Made by a program: the position numbers and the translations under genes. The notes beneath the pieces were generated by a model. The model ran no database searches. It saw nothing but the letters and a program-made list of their open reading frames with translations, and had not been told where the DNA came from. A stretch of 64,000 bases of DNA from Catellatospora methionotrophica (GTDB taxonomy: Bacteria > Actinomycetota > Actinomycetes > Mycobacteriales > Micromonosporaceae): contig NZ_JAAOTJ010000001.1 in NCBI RefSeq assembly GCF_011297335.1, forward strand, positions 186,001 through 250,000, read 5' to 3'. This document shows positions 56,980-64,000 of this stretch, one piece after another (position 1 is the stretch's first letter; each line of letters starts with the position of its first letter).

Positions 56980-56991
56980 ATGATCACTTTA
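56980..56991 (-). promoter_or_regulatory. Leaderless promoter of the TMEM175 gene
   Basis: TAAAGT on the minus strand (56991-56986), 6 bases, then GTG 56979. Confidence 0.55.
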
Positions 56992-57177
56992 GGCCCGAAC
57001 AGGCCGACTCCGACCGATATCCGGCATGCACCCGCGAGAACCGCAACCGGCTAGCCCCACCCACCCACCGACGCCGACAGCGCGCCGGACCGAACCTGCG
57101 CCGGGTCCGCCCGATCCCGACACAGGTCTGGCGATCAGGCGGAAGCATCGAGGGTAGGCGGCGGCAGGAGGGCGGCG

Positions 57178-57876
57178 ATGGCGGAACCGGGCGGGATCCC
57201 CTACCGGACGTCCCGGTCGCTGCGCCTGATCGCGCTGCTCGCGATGGCCGCCGGGTTCCTCGACGCGTACACCTTCCTGGGTCGGGGCGGGGTGTTCGCG
57301 ACCGCGCAGACCGGCAACATGGTCCTGCTGGGTGTTCAGGCGGCGCAGGCGCAGTGGGGCGAGGCCCTGCGCCACGTGCCGCCGATCATCGCGTTCGTGG
57401 TCGGGGTGTGGGTCGCCGAGACGCTCCGGCAACCACGGGTCTCCGCCGCGCTGCGGCGGCCGGTGCGGGCCGCGCTGCTGCTGGAGATCCTGGTCCTGGT
57501 GCTGGTCGGGCTGCTGCCGTCCGGCGTGTCCGACGACCTGGTCGCGGTGCTCATCTCGTTCGTGGCGTCGGTGCAGATCACGTCGTTCGGGATGATCGGT
57601 CACTGGACGTTCAACACCACGGTCACCACCACGAATCTGCGCAACGCCGCCCAGGCCGTCTACGGCGCGGTCGTCCGGCACGACCGTGAGGCGGGTGCGC
57701 AGGCACGCCACCTGTGGCCCGCGATCGGCTCGTTCGCCTCGGGCGCGCTGCTCGGCGGCCTGGCCACCGTGCACCTTGGCGATCAGGCGGTATGGGTGGC
57801 CACCGGCTTGCTGCTGGTCGGGCTGGCGATGTTCTGGGCCGACGACCGCCGGCGCGGCGGTGCCGGAGCGGCGTGA
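57178..57876 (+). CDS. DUF1275 (YoaK-family) membrane protein
   Basis: 232 residues with six hydrophobic helices. The family signature is near the N-terminus: LIALLAMAAGFLDAYTFLGRGGVFATAQTGNMV, quoted as AGFLDAYTFL and FATAQTGNMVLL, then FVVGVWVAETL. YoaK/DUF1275 proteins are of unknown function, possibly small transporters; the conserved QTGNxV is thought to be structural. GGAGGGC stands just before ATG 57178. The next gene starts 52 bases downstream and could be co-transcribed. Confidence 0.87.
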   Translation: MAEPGGIPYRTSRSLRLIALLAMAAGFLDAYTFLGRGGVFATAQTGNMVLLGVQAAQAQWGEALRHVPPIIAFVVGVWVAETLRQPRVSAALRRPVRAALLLEILVLVLVGLLPSGVSDDLVAVLISFVASVQITSFGMIGHWTFNTTVTTTNLRNAAQAVYGAVVRHDREAGAQARHLWPAIGSFASGALLGGLATVHLGDQAVWVATGLLLVGLAMFWADDRRRGGAGAA

Positions 57877-57928
57877 CGCAGCGGCGTGCCTGCTTGCCGT
57901 GGGTGCGGGAGGCGGTGAGACTCGGTTC

Positions 57929-58819
57929 ATGATCACTGTGGTGGGTGTGCCGATCGACTGTGTCGGGGTGCCCGAGGCGGGCGATCCGCCATTCGGGACC
58001 GAGCTGTCGCCCGGTGCGCTGCGAGCCGCCGGGATGGTCGCGGCGATCGGCGGCCGGGACGGCGGGGACCTTCCGGTGCGCCTGGTCGGCAGGGACCGCG
58101 ACGCGCGCACCGGCGTGCTGGCCTGGCCCTCGGTCCAGACCATGACGGATGTCGTACGCCGCCACGTGCGCCAGCTGATCACCGCCGGTCACCGGCCGCT
58201 GGTGCTCGGCGGCTGCTGCACGCTGCTGCCCGCCGTGCTCGCCGGGGCCCGGGACGCCGTCGGCGGCACCGGCCTGGCCTACCTCGACGGGCACCTGGAC
58301 CTCTACGACGGCCGCACCTCCCCCACCGGCGAGCCGGCCGACATGCCGATCTCCGTGGTGACCGGGCACGGACCCGTGGACTGGGTCGACCTGGTCGGCG
58401 GGCCTCTGGTCAACCCTGACCGGTTGCGACTGCTCGGGCCGCGCGACCGCGCCGAGGCGATCGAGTACGGCTCGGTGCTGCCCGAGCAACTCGGCTACCT
58501 GCCCGAGCTGACGCCCGGCGACCTGCGGGAGCAGGGCATGGCCGGGGCGGGCGCGGCGGCCCGCGACGCGCTGGCCGAGGACGGCTCGTACTGGGTCCAT
58601 CTCGACGTCGACGTGCTCGACCAGCAGGCGTTCCCGGCCACGGACTACCTGATGCCGGGCGGGCTGGGGCTACCCGAGCTGCACGAGCTGATGCGGCCGC
58701 TGACCGGGTCCGACGCGCTGGCCGGGGTGTCGGTCGGCTGCTACAACCCCGACAAGGACCCGGACGGCGCATGCGCGACGGCGCTGGTCGACCTGTTCGC
58801 GGACGTGCTGCGGGCCTGA
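57929..58819 (+). CDS. Arginase/agmatinase-fold protein with Cys-Cys in place of the metal Asp-His
   Basis: 296 residues of the ureohydrolase fold. Normal members bind two Mn2+ with GGDHS, D-x-H-x-D and S-x-D-x-D. Here the second and third sites are intact (YLDGHLDLYD, about 130-139; WVHLDVDVLDQ, about 218-228), and PATDYLMPGGLGLPE matches the closing loop. The first motif is LGGCCTLLP (about 93-101): both Asp and the metal-binding His are Cys. The enzyme may bind another metal or one metal only, or act on a different substrate. Start ATG 57929 follows GAGACT by 6 bases. Arginase activity should not be assumed. Confidence 0.85.
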   Translation: MITVVGVPIDCVGVPEAGDPPFGTELSPGALRAAGMVAAIGGRDGGDLPVRLVGRDRDARTGVLAWPSVQTMTDVVRRHVRQLITAGHRPLVLGGCCTLLPAVLAGARDAVGGTGLAYLDGHLDLYDGRTSPTGEPADMPISVVTGHGPVDWVDLVGGPLVNPDRLRLLGPRDRAEAIEYGSVLPEQLGYLPELTPGDLREQGMAGAGAAARDALAEDGSYWVHLDVDVLDQQAFPATDYLMPGGLGLPELHELMRPLTGSDALAGVSVGCYNPDKDPDGACATALVDLFADVLRA

Positions 58820-58826
58820 TCGGCGG

Positions 58827-60305
58827 TCAGGAGCGTTCGGCGGCGCGGGCGATGTTGCGGGCCATGTCGCCGAAGATCAGCGAGTGCATGGGGGCGGTGG
58901 CCCGCCAGTACACGTGCCCGGCCAGGCCACGTGGTGCGAAGACGCTGCGCTGGGTGTACCGGCTGCCCTTGGGGTCGTCGCCGACCCGCATCTCCAGCCA
59001 GGCCCGGCCTGGCAGCTGCATCTCGGCCCGCAGCCGCAGCAGCCGTCCCGGCTCCACGTCCTCGACCCGCCAGAAGTCCACCGTCTCCCCTGGCCGCAGC
59101 ACGGCGGGGTCGCGGCGGCCCCGGCGCAGGCCGATGCCGCCGAACGCCTTGTCGAGCAGGCCGCGCGCGGTCCAGGCCAGGTCGGAGGAGTACCAGCCGT
59201 TGTCGCCGCCGACACCGGAGACGACGTCCCACAGTGCCGACGGCGCGGCTTTGACCCGCTCGGTGTGCTCGTCGACGTAGAGGCTGCCGCCGGACCAGTC
59301 CGGGTCGGTGGGCAGCGGCTCGGCCGGGGCGCGCGTCCACGAGCCGGTCGACCAGTGGGTCTCCACCTCGGCGTCGCGGACGCGCACCAGCGCGAGCCGG
59401 ACCGCCTCGTCGAACGGCTTCAGCCCGCCCGTCGGGTCGGTGACGTACCGGCTGATGTCGTGCTCGTGGCAGACCGCGTCCTGGATCAGGCTCTCCACCA
59501 GCGGGGTCGCGATCGCGCCCGGCACCGGTGTCACCAGGCCCACCCACAGCGACGACAGCCACGGCGACAGGGTGCGCACCGGCACCACGACCCGCCGGTT
59601 GAGCCCGGCGACGCGGGCGTACCGGCTCATCATGTCCCGGTAGGTGAGCACGTCGGGGCCGCCGATGTCGAAGGAGCGGTTCACGTCGCCGGGCACGCTC
59701 GCCCAGCCGACCAGGTAGTGCAGCACATCGCGGACCGCGATGGGCTGGATGCGGTTGCCGACCCAGCGCGGCGTCACCATCACCGGCAGCCGTTCGGTCA
59801 GGTGCCGCAGCATCTCGAACGACGCCGAGCCGGAGCCGATGATCACCGCCGCGCGCAGGGTGACGGTCGGGACGCCGGAGTTGGTGAGGATCCTGCCGAC
59901 CTCGTCACGCGAGCGCAGGTGCGCCGACGCCTCGGCGTCCCGCTGCGGGGCAGGTCCGCCCAGGTAGACGATGCGGCGTACGCCCTCCTGCCGGGCCGCG
60001 TCGGCGAACGTCTGCGCGGCCCGCCGGTCGACGTCGGCGAACCCCGGCGAGCCGAGCGAGTGGACCAGGTAGTACGCCACTTCGATGCCGCGCAGGGCCT
60101 GCCGGGTCGCGGCGTGGTCGAGCACGTCGGCCTCGGCGATGTCGGCCCGGTCGGCCCAGGGCGTGTCGCGCAGCCGGGTCGCCGACCGGGTCAGGCAGCG
60201 CACCCGGTGCCCCGCCTGGAGCAGCCGCGGGGCGAGCCGTCCGCCGATGTACCCGGTCGCGCCGGTGACCAGCACCCTGCGGCCGCCAGCGGCCTGCCCG
60301 CCCAT
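58827..60305 (-). CDS. NAD(P)-binding atypical SDR fused to DUF2867 (SRPBCC-like) domain
   Basis: 492 residues. The N-terminal extended/atypical SDR (about 1-300) has RRVLVTGATGYIGGRLAPRLL (G-x-T-G-x-I-G), VAYYLVHSLGS with the Tyr near the active site and PTVTLRAAVIIGSGSASFEMLRHL. The C-terminal DUF2867 domain (about 330-490) has VKAAPSALWDVVSGVGG, VDFWRVEDVEPGRLLRLRAEMQLPG, WLEMRV and a C-terminal HVYWRATAPMHSLIFGDMARN, typical of the family. Role unknown; possibly reduction or isomerisation of a lipid. ATG 60305 follows TACGCT by 6 bases, so the 24 codons upstream are not translated. Confidence 0.9.
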   Translation of the reverse strand: MGGQAAGGRRVLVTGATGYIGGRLAPRLLQAGHRVRCLTRSATRLRDTPWADRADIAEADVLDHAATRQALRGIEVAYYLVHSLGSPGFADVDRRAAQTFADAARQEGVRRIVYLGGPAPQRDAEASAHLRSRDEVGRILTNSGVPTVTLRAAVIIGSGSASFEMLRHLTERLPVMVTPRWVGNRIQPIAVRDVLHYLVGWASVPGDVNRSFDIGGPDVLTYRDMMSRYARVAGLNRRVVVPVRTLSPWLSSLWVGLVTPVPGAIATPLVESLIQDAVCHEHDISRYVTDPTGGLKPFDEAVRLALVRVRDAEVETHWSTGSWTRAPAEPLPTDPDWSGGSLYVDEHTERVKAAPSALWDVVSGVGGDNGWYSSDLAWTARGLLDKAFGGIGLRRGRRDPAVLRPGETVDFWRVEDVEPGRLLRLRAEMQLPGRAWLEMRVGDDPKGSRYTQRSVFAPRGLAGHVYWRATAPMHSLIFGDMARNIARAAERS

Positions 60306-60317
60306 GTGCCCAGCGTA
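60306..60317 (-). promoter_or_regulatory. Leaderless promoter of the SDR-DUF2867 gene
   Basis: TACGCT on the minus strand (60317-60312), 6 bases, then ATG 60305. Confidence 0.5.
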
Positions 60318-60447
60318 GGCCAGGCACTGGCGTACGCAGGCCGGATCGCGCTCGACAGCCGCCGCGCCGGTCGACACGGATCAATCGCCTATATCGGACC
60401 GCTGATCTCGATACTCTCGCGGAGGGCGACGAGGACAGGAGCCGCGC

Positions 60448-60750
60448 ATGGTCACGATCGGTCTGCTGGCGACACTGCACGCCGCTCCCGGCATGGAGGA
60501 CGAGGTCGCCTCGTTCCTCGCCGGTGCGCTGCCGCTGGTCCAGGCGGAGCAGGGCACCGTGGCGTGGTTCGCCTTCCGCCTCGACGAGTCGACGTTCGCC
60601 CTGGTCGACGCCTTCGATGACGAGGCCGCGCTGCAGGCCCACCTCGACGGCGACGTCGCCGGCGCGCTGATGGGCCGCGCCGGCGAACTCCTCAGCAAGC
60701 CCCCCGAGATCCGCACAGTCCAGATCCTCGCCGCCAAGCTGCCGGGCTGA
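60448..60750 (+). CDS. ABM-domain small protein
   Basis: 100 residues, one complete antibiotic-biosynthesis-monooxygenase-like dimeric barrel: VTIGLLATLHAAPGMEDEVASFL, VQAEQGTVAWFAFRLDES and FALVDAFDDEAALQAHLDG, with the usual E..GT..W and F...A...H pattern of YgiN/ActVA-Orf6-like proteins. These may oxidise quinols or bind small aromatics; the activity is unproven. AGGAG before ATG 60448. Stands alone, divergent from the SDR gene. Confidence 0.88.
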   Translation: MVTIGLLATLHAAPGMEDEVASFLAGALPLVQAEQGTVAWFAFRLDESTFALVDAFDDEAALQAHLDGDVAGALMGRAGELLSKPPEIRTVQILAAKLPG

Positions 60751-60792
60751 CGGCAGCGTCCGCGACGCCGCGGATGGTGGCGGGGCGGGGTG

Positions 60793-61434
60793 TCAGGAGC
60801 GTAGGTAGGCGAGGACGGCGAGGACGCGGCGGTGCTGGTCGGCGTCGGGGGCCAGGTCGAGTTTGGTGAAGATGTTGCCGATGTGTTTTTCGACCGCGCC
60901 GTCGCCGATGACCAGCGCCCGGCCGATCGCGGTGTTCGAGTAGCCCTGGGCCATCAGCTCCAGCACCTCGCGCTCGCGCGGGGTCAGCGTACGCACCGGG
61001 TCCCTCCTGCCACGCAGCATCAGCTGGGCGATGACCTGCGGATCGAGCACCGTCGCACCGGACCCGACCCGGGCCAGCGCGTCCAGGAAGCCGTCGACGT
61101 CGACGACCGCGTCCTTGAGCAGGTAGCCGACCCCGCCCCGGCCGTCGGCGAGCAGCTCGTCGGCGTACGCCAGCTCCACGTACTGCGACAGGACCAGCAC
61201 CTTCGTGCCGGGAGCCGACCGGCGGGCCTGCACCGCCGCGCGCAGGCCCTCGTCGGTGTGGCTGGGCGGCATGCGCACGTCGACGACCGCGACATCCGGC
61301 GTGTGCGCGGCGATGGCCTCGACCAGGGCGGGCCCGTCGCCGACCGCGGCGACGACCTCGTGGCCCGCCTCGATCAGCAGCCGGACGATGCCCTCGCGCA
61401 GCAGCACGCTGTCCTCGGCGACGACGACGCGCAT
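60793..61434 (-). CDS. NarL/LuxR-family response regulator
   Basis: 213 residues. Receiver domain: VVVAEDSVLLREGI (acidic pair), phosphoacceptor Asp in VAVVDVRMPPSHTDEG (about 54), switch Ser in VLVLSQYVE and Lys in GYLLKDAV. C-terminal LuxR HTH: LTPREREVLELMAQGYSNTAIGRALVIGDGAVEKHIGNIFTKL (about 147-190). It starts 4 bases after the stop of the upstream kinase gene, so the pair is one operon. The target genes are unknown. Confidence 0.95.
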   Translation of the reverse strand: MRVVVAEDSVLLREGIVRLLIEAGHEVVAAVGDGPALVEAIAAHTPDVAVVDVRMPPSHTDEGLRAAVQARRSAPGTKVLVLSQYVELAYADELLADGRGGVGYLLKDAVVDVDGFLDALARVGSGATVLDPQVIAQLMLRGRRDPVRTLTPREREVLELMAQGYSNTAIGRALVIGDGAVEKHIGNIFTKLDLAPDADQHRRVLAVLAYLRS

Positions 61435-61438
61435 ACGA

Positions 61439-62698
61439 TCACGCCACCGGCACGGTCGACGGCGCCTGCGCGACCAGGATCGTCGGGCCGCCCGCCGGGG
61501 AGTCGACCGCAAACTCGCCGTCGACGGCTCGCAGCCGGTCGGCGAGCCCGGCCAGGCCGTGGCCCTTGGCCACGTGCGCGCCACCCGCGCCGTCGTCGGT
61601 CACCATCAGGTACACGCGACCATCCTGCTCGGTGACCTCGATCCGGGCGGAGGCGGCCCCGCTGTGCTTGGCGATGTTGGACAGCGCCTCGGCGGCGGCG
61701 AAGTACAGGGCGTTCTCCGTCGACGCGGCCAGCCTGCCCTCGACGGCTACGTCCAGGGTCACCGGCACCGTGGAGCGTTCGGCCAGCGAGGTCAGCGCGG
61801 CGGCCAGGCCCCGGTCGGCCAGGATCGGCGGGGCGATGCCGCGCGACAGCGCCCGCAGCTCGTCCAGGGTCTCCTTGGCCTGCCCGAGCGCGTCCTCGAT
61901 GGTGTGCCCGGCGGCGTCCGGGTCGTCGGCGAGCTGGCGGCGGGCGCGCGACAGCTCCATCGCGAGCCGGATCAGCCGCTGCTGCGGGCCGTCGTGGATG
62001 TCGCGCTCCAGCTTGCGCAGCGCGACGGCCTCCGCCGACACCGCTGCGGCGCGGCCCTCGGTCAGGTGGTCGATCCGCCCCTGCAGCTGGGCGAGCCGGG
62101 TCAGCAGCATCGAGGCGAACCCGGCGTGCAGGGCCGCCATGCCCCGCTGCACCGCGTACACGGTGACCAGGGCGAAGACGCCCACCATCGTGTTGAACAC
62201 GGTCCGGGTGGACTCGTCGTCGGCACCGAGCAGCCTGATGATCACGATGTTCTGGCCGTCGGGCTCCGGCACGAACCGGCCCCAGATCCAGTAGGTCAGC
62301 CCGCCGAGTGCCAGCGCCCACCAGGTCAGCGTGAACACGAAGGTGATGATCGCCACGGGCAGGTTGACGATGCCGTAGAGCAGGTCGAGCCACCCCTGGC
62401 CCTGGCGCAGCGGGTTGGCCATCCGACGGATCCACCCGGTGCCCTCGGGTGCGGGCTGGTAGCGCGGGCGGGGCACCGGGCGGCCGTACAGCCTCTCCAG
62501 GCGCAGCCGCTCGACATCGGCGAACCCGCGGGCGACCAGCAGCGCCGCCGCCAGCAAGGCGACCCCGATGAAGAACGTCACCAGGGTGCCGACGCCCGCG
62601 GCGAACAGCGGCACGCACAGCGCGAAGGAGGCGACCGCGAGCGGCAGGCCCAGCAGGTTGTACGCGGCGTCGAGGCCGAGGCGGCGAAGGATCGTCAT
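61439..62698 (-). CDS. Membrane sensor histidine kinase (DesK/NarX-like, HisKA_3)
   Basis: 419 residues. Four membrane helices (about 10-30, 35-55, 107-133, 168-186) form a sensor domain without a large outer loop; a PspC/DUF1707-like pattern between the pairs resembles the DUF4153-linked actinobacterial kinases. HisKA_3 dimerisation domain: LRKLERDIHDGPQQRLIRLAMEL with phospho-His in DIHDG. HATPase: ALYFAAAEALSNIAKHSGA (N box) and MVTDDGAGGA then GHGLAGLADRLRAV (G boxes). It phosphorylates the response regulator downstream. ATG 62698 follows TAGCGT by 7 bases. Confidence 0.93.
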   Translation of the reverse strand: MTILRRLGLDAAYNLLGLPLAVASFALCVPLFAAGVGTLVTFFIGVALLAAALLVARGFADVERLRLERLYGRPVPRPRYQPAPEGTGWIRRMANPLRQGQGWLDLLYGIVNLPVAIITFVFTLTWWALALGGLTYWIWGRFVPEPDGQNIVIIRLLGADDESTRTVFNTMVGVFALVTVYAVQRGMAALHAGFASMLLTRLAQLQGRIDHLTEGRAAAVSAEAVALRKLERDIHDGPQQRLIRLAMELSRARRQLADDPDAAGHTIEDALGQAKETLDELRALSRGIAPPILADRGLAAALTSLAERSTVPVTLDVAVEGRLAASTENALYFAAAEALSNIAKHSGAASARIEVTEQDGRVYLMVTDDGAGGAHVAKGHGLAGLADRLRAVDGEFAVDSPAGGPTILVAQAPSTVPVA

Positions 62699-62711
62699 GC
62701 CCCTGACGCTA
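62699..62711 (-). promoter_or_regulatory. Leaderless promoter of the two-component operon
   Basis: TAGCGT on the minus strand (62711-62706), 7 bases, then ATG 62698. Confidence 0.5.
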
Positions 62712-62823
62712 TGCGTCCGTGCAGCCCGTTCCCATCCCGCTGCCCGCCGAGGTGACGGTGGGGACAGCCCTACCATCGCGAAACCCGCACGACGCGGTGG
62801 CGCGGTGCGGACATCATGGTCCG

Positions 62824-63360
62824 ATGGGTGCGGATCAGGTCGAGGTGCTGTTCATCGGCGGTCGTTCGGGCGTCGGCAAGTCGACCGTCGCCCTGGAGGT
62901 GTGCGCGCGGCTGGAGGCGGCCGGAGTCGCCCACGTGCAACTGGAGGGCGACTTCCTCGGGCAGGTGTACCCGCCGCCCGCGGGTGACCCCGACCGGTCC
63001 CGGATCGTGCTCGACAACCTCGCCGCGCTCTGGCGCAACTTCTCCGCGCTCGGCTACCGGCGGCTGGTCTACACCAACACCGTGAGCGTGCTGTACGCCG
63101 AAGAGCTGGCGCGGGCCCTGAATGCGCCGGTGCGGATCGTGCGGGTGCTGCTCACCGCCTCGGACGAGGTCGCCAACGGGCGGCTGGCGGCCCGCGAGCT
63201 GGGCAGCGGGCTCGACGTGCACGTCGCCCGCAGCGCGCGGGCCGCCGCCTGGCTGGACCGGGACGCCCCAGCCGACGTGGTGCGGATCGGCACCGACGGC
63301 CGGTCCGTCATCGCCATCGCGGACGATGTCGTCGCCGCGACCGGCTGGTCGGCACCCTGA
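62824..63360 (+). CDS. P-loop kinase-like protein
   Basis: 178 residues. Walker A is FIGGRSGVGKSTVALEVCARL (GRSGVGKST, about 12-20). LEGDFLGQVYPPP contains the substrate-loop Asp seen in adenylylsulfate-kinase/chloramphenicol-phosphotransferase-like small-molecule kinases; a Walker-B-like VYTNTVSVLY replaces the usual acidic strand. The C-terminal half has ARELGSGLDVHVARSARAA, a helix with a lid-like Arg cluster. The substrate is unknown. ATG 62824 lies 6 bases after CATCAT; the frame upstream to 62719 overlaps the divergent kinase promoter and is unlikely to be translated. Confidence 0.85.
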   Translation: MGADQVEVLFIGGRSGVGKSTVALEVCARLEAAGVAHVQLEGDFLGQVYPPPAGDPDRSRIVLDNLAALWRNFSALGYRRLVYTNTVSVLYAEELARALNAPVRIVRVLLTASDEVANGRLAARELGSGLDVHVARSARAAAWLDRDAPADVVRIGTDGRSVIAIADDVVAATGWSAP

Positions 63361-63367
63361 CCCGCCA

Positions 63368-64000
63368 CTAGGAGGCGTGCACGCCCCACTGGCCGCGGTG
63401 GATGACCTCGGCGGTGCCGCGACGGCGCTGGGCGACGTGCGAGCCCTGGGCCGGGGCGTCGTCGGCGCGGTAGCCGATGCAGATGCCGCCGATCGGGACG
63501 TACTCGGCGGGGATGCCGAACGCGGCGCGCAGCGCGTCGGTGTGCGCCGGGACCTCGGTGACGGCGTCGAAGTCGGGTCCCTGCTGGGGCATGATGCCGA
63601 AGAAGCAGGCGCTCAGTCCCTCGTCGACCGCCGACAGCAGCATCATCAGCGACGCCATCCCGGTGTCGATGTGCCAGTACGGCACCGGCCAGCGAGCTTC
63701 GGCCTGGTCCTCCCAGCCCTTGTCCGGCTGGGCATACCTGGCGAGGTAGGCGGCCTTGTGGGCCAGCGGGATGACGACGAGCGGGGCGAGCTGCATCGTC
63801 GGGGTCTGCGCCACGCGGGTCGGCACGAACGGCCAGAACCGTGCCCGGTCGGCTGGCTCGGTCAGCGCCAGGAAGGCCCAGCCCTGGGAGAACCCGGCCG
63901 ACGGCGCGCGCAGGGCACTGGCCAGGATGCGCTCGATCACCTCGGGGCTCAGCGGCCGGTCGGCGTAGTGGCGGACCATACGGCGACGGCGGATCACGTC
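63368..64000 (-). CDS. Nitroreductase-family flavoprotein, 5' end cut by window edge
   Basis: At least 210 residues visible; the frame stays open to base 64000 so the start lies outside (family members begin with a few more residues before VIRRRRMVRHY). FMN-binding R-R-x-M/x-R-x-Y at the N-terminus, ALRAPSAGFSQGWAFLAL (P-S-x-x-x-x-Q), the middle MASLMMLLSAVDEGLSACFFGIM and the C-terminal VPIGGICIGYRADD are all standard for NADH-dependent nitroreductases. The C-terminal tail RGTAEVIHRGQW is typical of actinobacterial members. It reduces nitro or quinone compounds; the natural substrate is unknown. Convergent with the kinase-like gene. Confidence 0.9.
   Translation of the reverse strand, partial: DVIRRRRMVRHYADRPLSPEVIERILASALRAPSAGFSQGWAFLALTEPADRARFWPFVPTRVAQTPTMQLAPLVVIPLAHKAAYLARYAQPDKGWEDQAEARWPVPYWHIDTGMASLMMLLSAVDEGLSACFFGIMPQQGPDFDAVTEVPAHTDALRAAFGIPAEYVPIGGICIGYRADDAPAQGSHVAQRRRGTAEVIHRGQWGVHAS

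Noticed and set aside
1-64000. tRNA, rRNA, CRISPR arrays, integrase, transposase or prophage genes
   Set aside because: None could be recognised; no cloverleaf-like segment, regular spaced repeat or mobile-element protein was seen.

Overview
The window is strongly GC-rich DNA. Almost every codon ends in G or C, GTG starts are frequent, and genes are packed on both strands with many 1-4 base overlaps. Together with Tat-type and lipoprotein export signals, GntR/TetR/ArsR regulators, an ECF sigma factor, TANNNT -10 boxes placed directly before start codons, and palindromic intergenic repeats of a kind I associate with Micromonosporaceae, this points to a filamentous actinobacterium, probably Micromonosporaceae. 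It looks like an ordinary chromosomal arm. I see no tRNA, rRNA, CRISPR array, insertion sequence, integrase or phage gene, and no gap over 300 bases lacks a gene.

Layout. 1-19.6 kb: the 3' part of a secreted M4 protease, galU, an aminotransferase, a Ca2+/H+ antiporter, an AlkZ-like protein, an M20 peptidase, an S4 RNA-binding protein, and small regulatory units. These include an AHSA1-ArsR-DUF899 operon behind a long palindrome and a methyltransferase/TetR pair diverging over tandem operators. A secreted isoamylase and an EEP-family hydrolase follow. 19.9-26.0 kb: a six-gene operon for a NarB/NasA-like molybdenum oxidoreductase with a NarI/HdrE-like cytochrome b, a four-cluster ferredoxin subunit, a Tat-exported Rieske protein, a small membrane protein and a NarK-type transporter. 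I infer a menaquinol-linked nitrate reductase of unusual composition. 26.1-29.5 kb: SCP2 protein, amylo-1,6-glucosidase-type debranching enzyme, a DUF6325-like protein and a SHOCT protein.

29.6-45 kb: transport and stress genes (CPA1 antiporter, acyltransferase 3, Tat lipoprotein hydrolase, universal stress proteins, phosphoribosyltransferase, SulP permease, phosphoketolase). Divergent from phosphoketolase is a PaoABC-type molybdenum hydroxylase operon followed by a membrane-anchored ABM-domain protein. The gene set (nitrate reductase/NarK, USPs, phosphoribosyltransferase, phosphoketolase, nitroreductase) resembles an actinobacterial hypoxia/dormancy response, but I found only one weak DosR-like half-site.

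45-64 kb: a lipoprotein, a FAD monooxygenase diverging from a regulator with both GntR and TetR DNA-binding domains, a secreted protein, an MFS exporter behind a tiny upstream reading frame, an ECF sigma factor with a membrane partner, and a carotenoid-type operon (CrtI-like oxidase, CrtW/desaturase-like enzyme, TetR) with a textbook promoter overlapped by tandem operators. Next come DUF3817, TMEM175, DUF1275, an arginase-like protein with an altered metal site, an SDR/DUF2867 protein, an ABM protein, a two-component system, a P-loop kinase-like protein and a nitroreductase cut by the window end.

The features most worth a second look are the Rieske-linked molybdo-reductase operon, the three operator-overlapped regulatory switches (14.8, 47.8 and 55.6 kb), and at least thirteen genes with a -10 box 6-7 bases before the start codon, implying widespread leaderless transcription.
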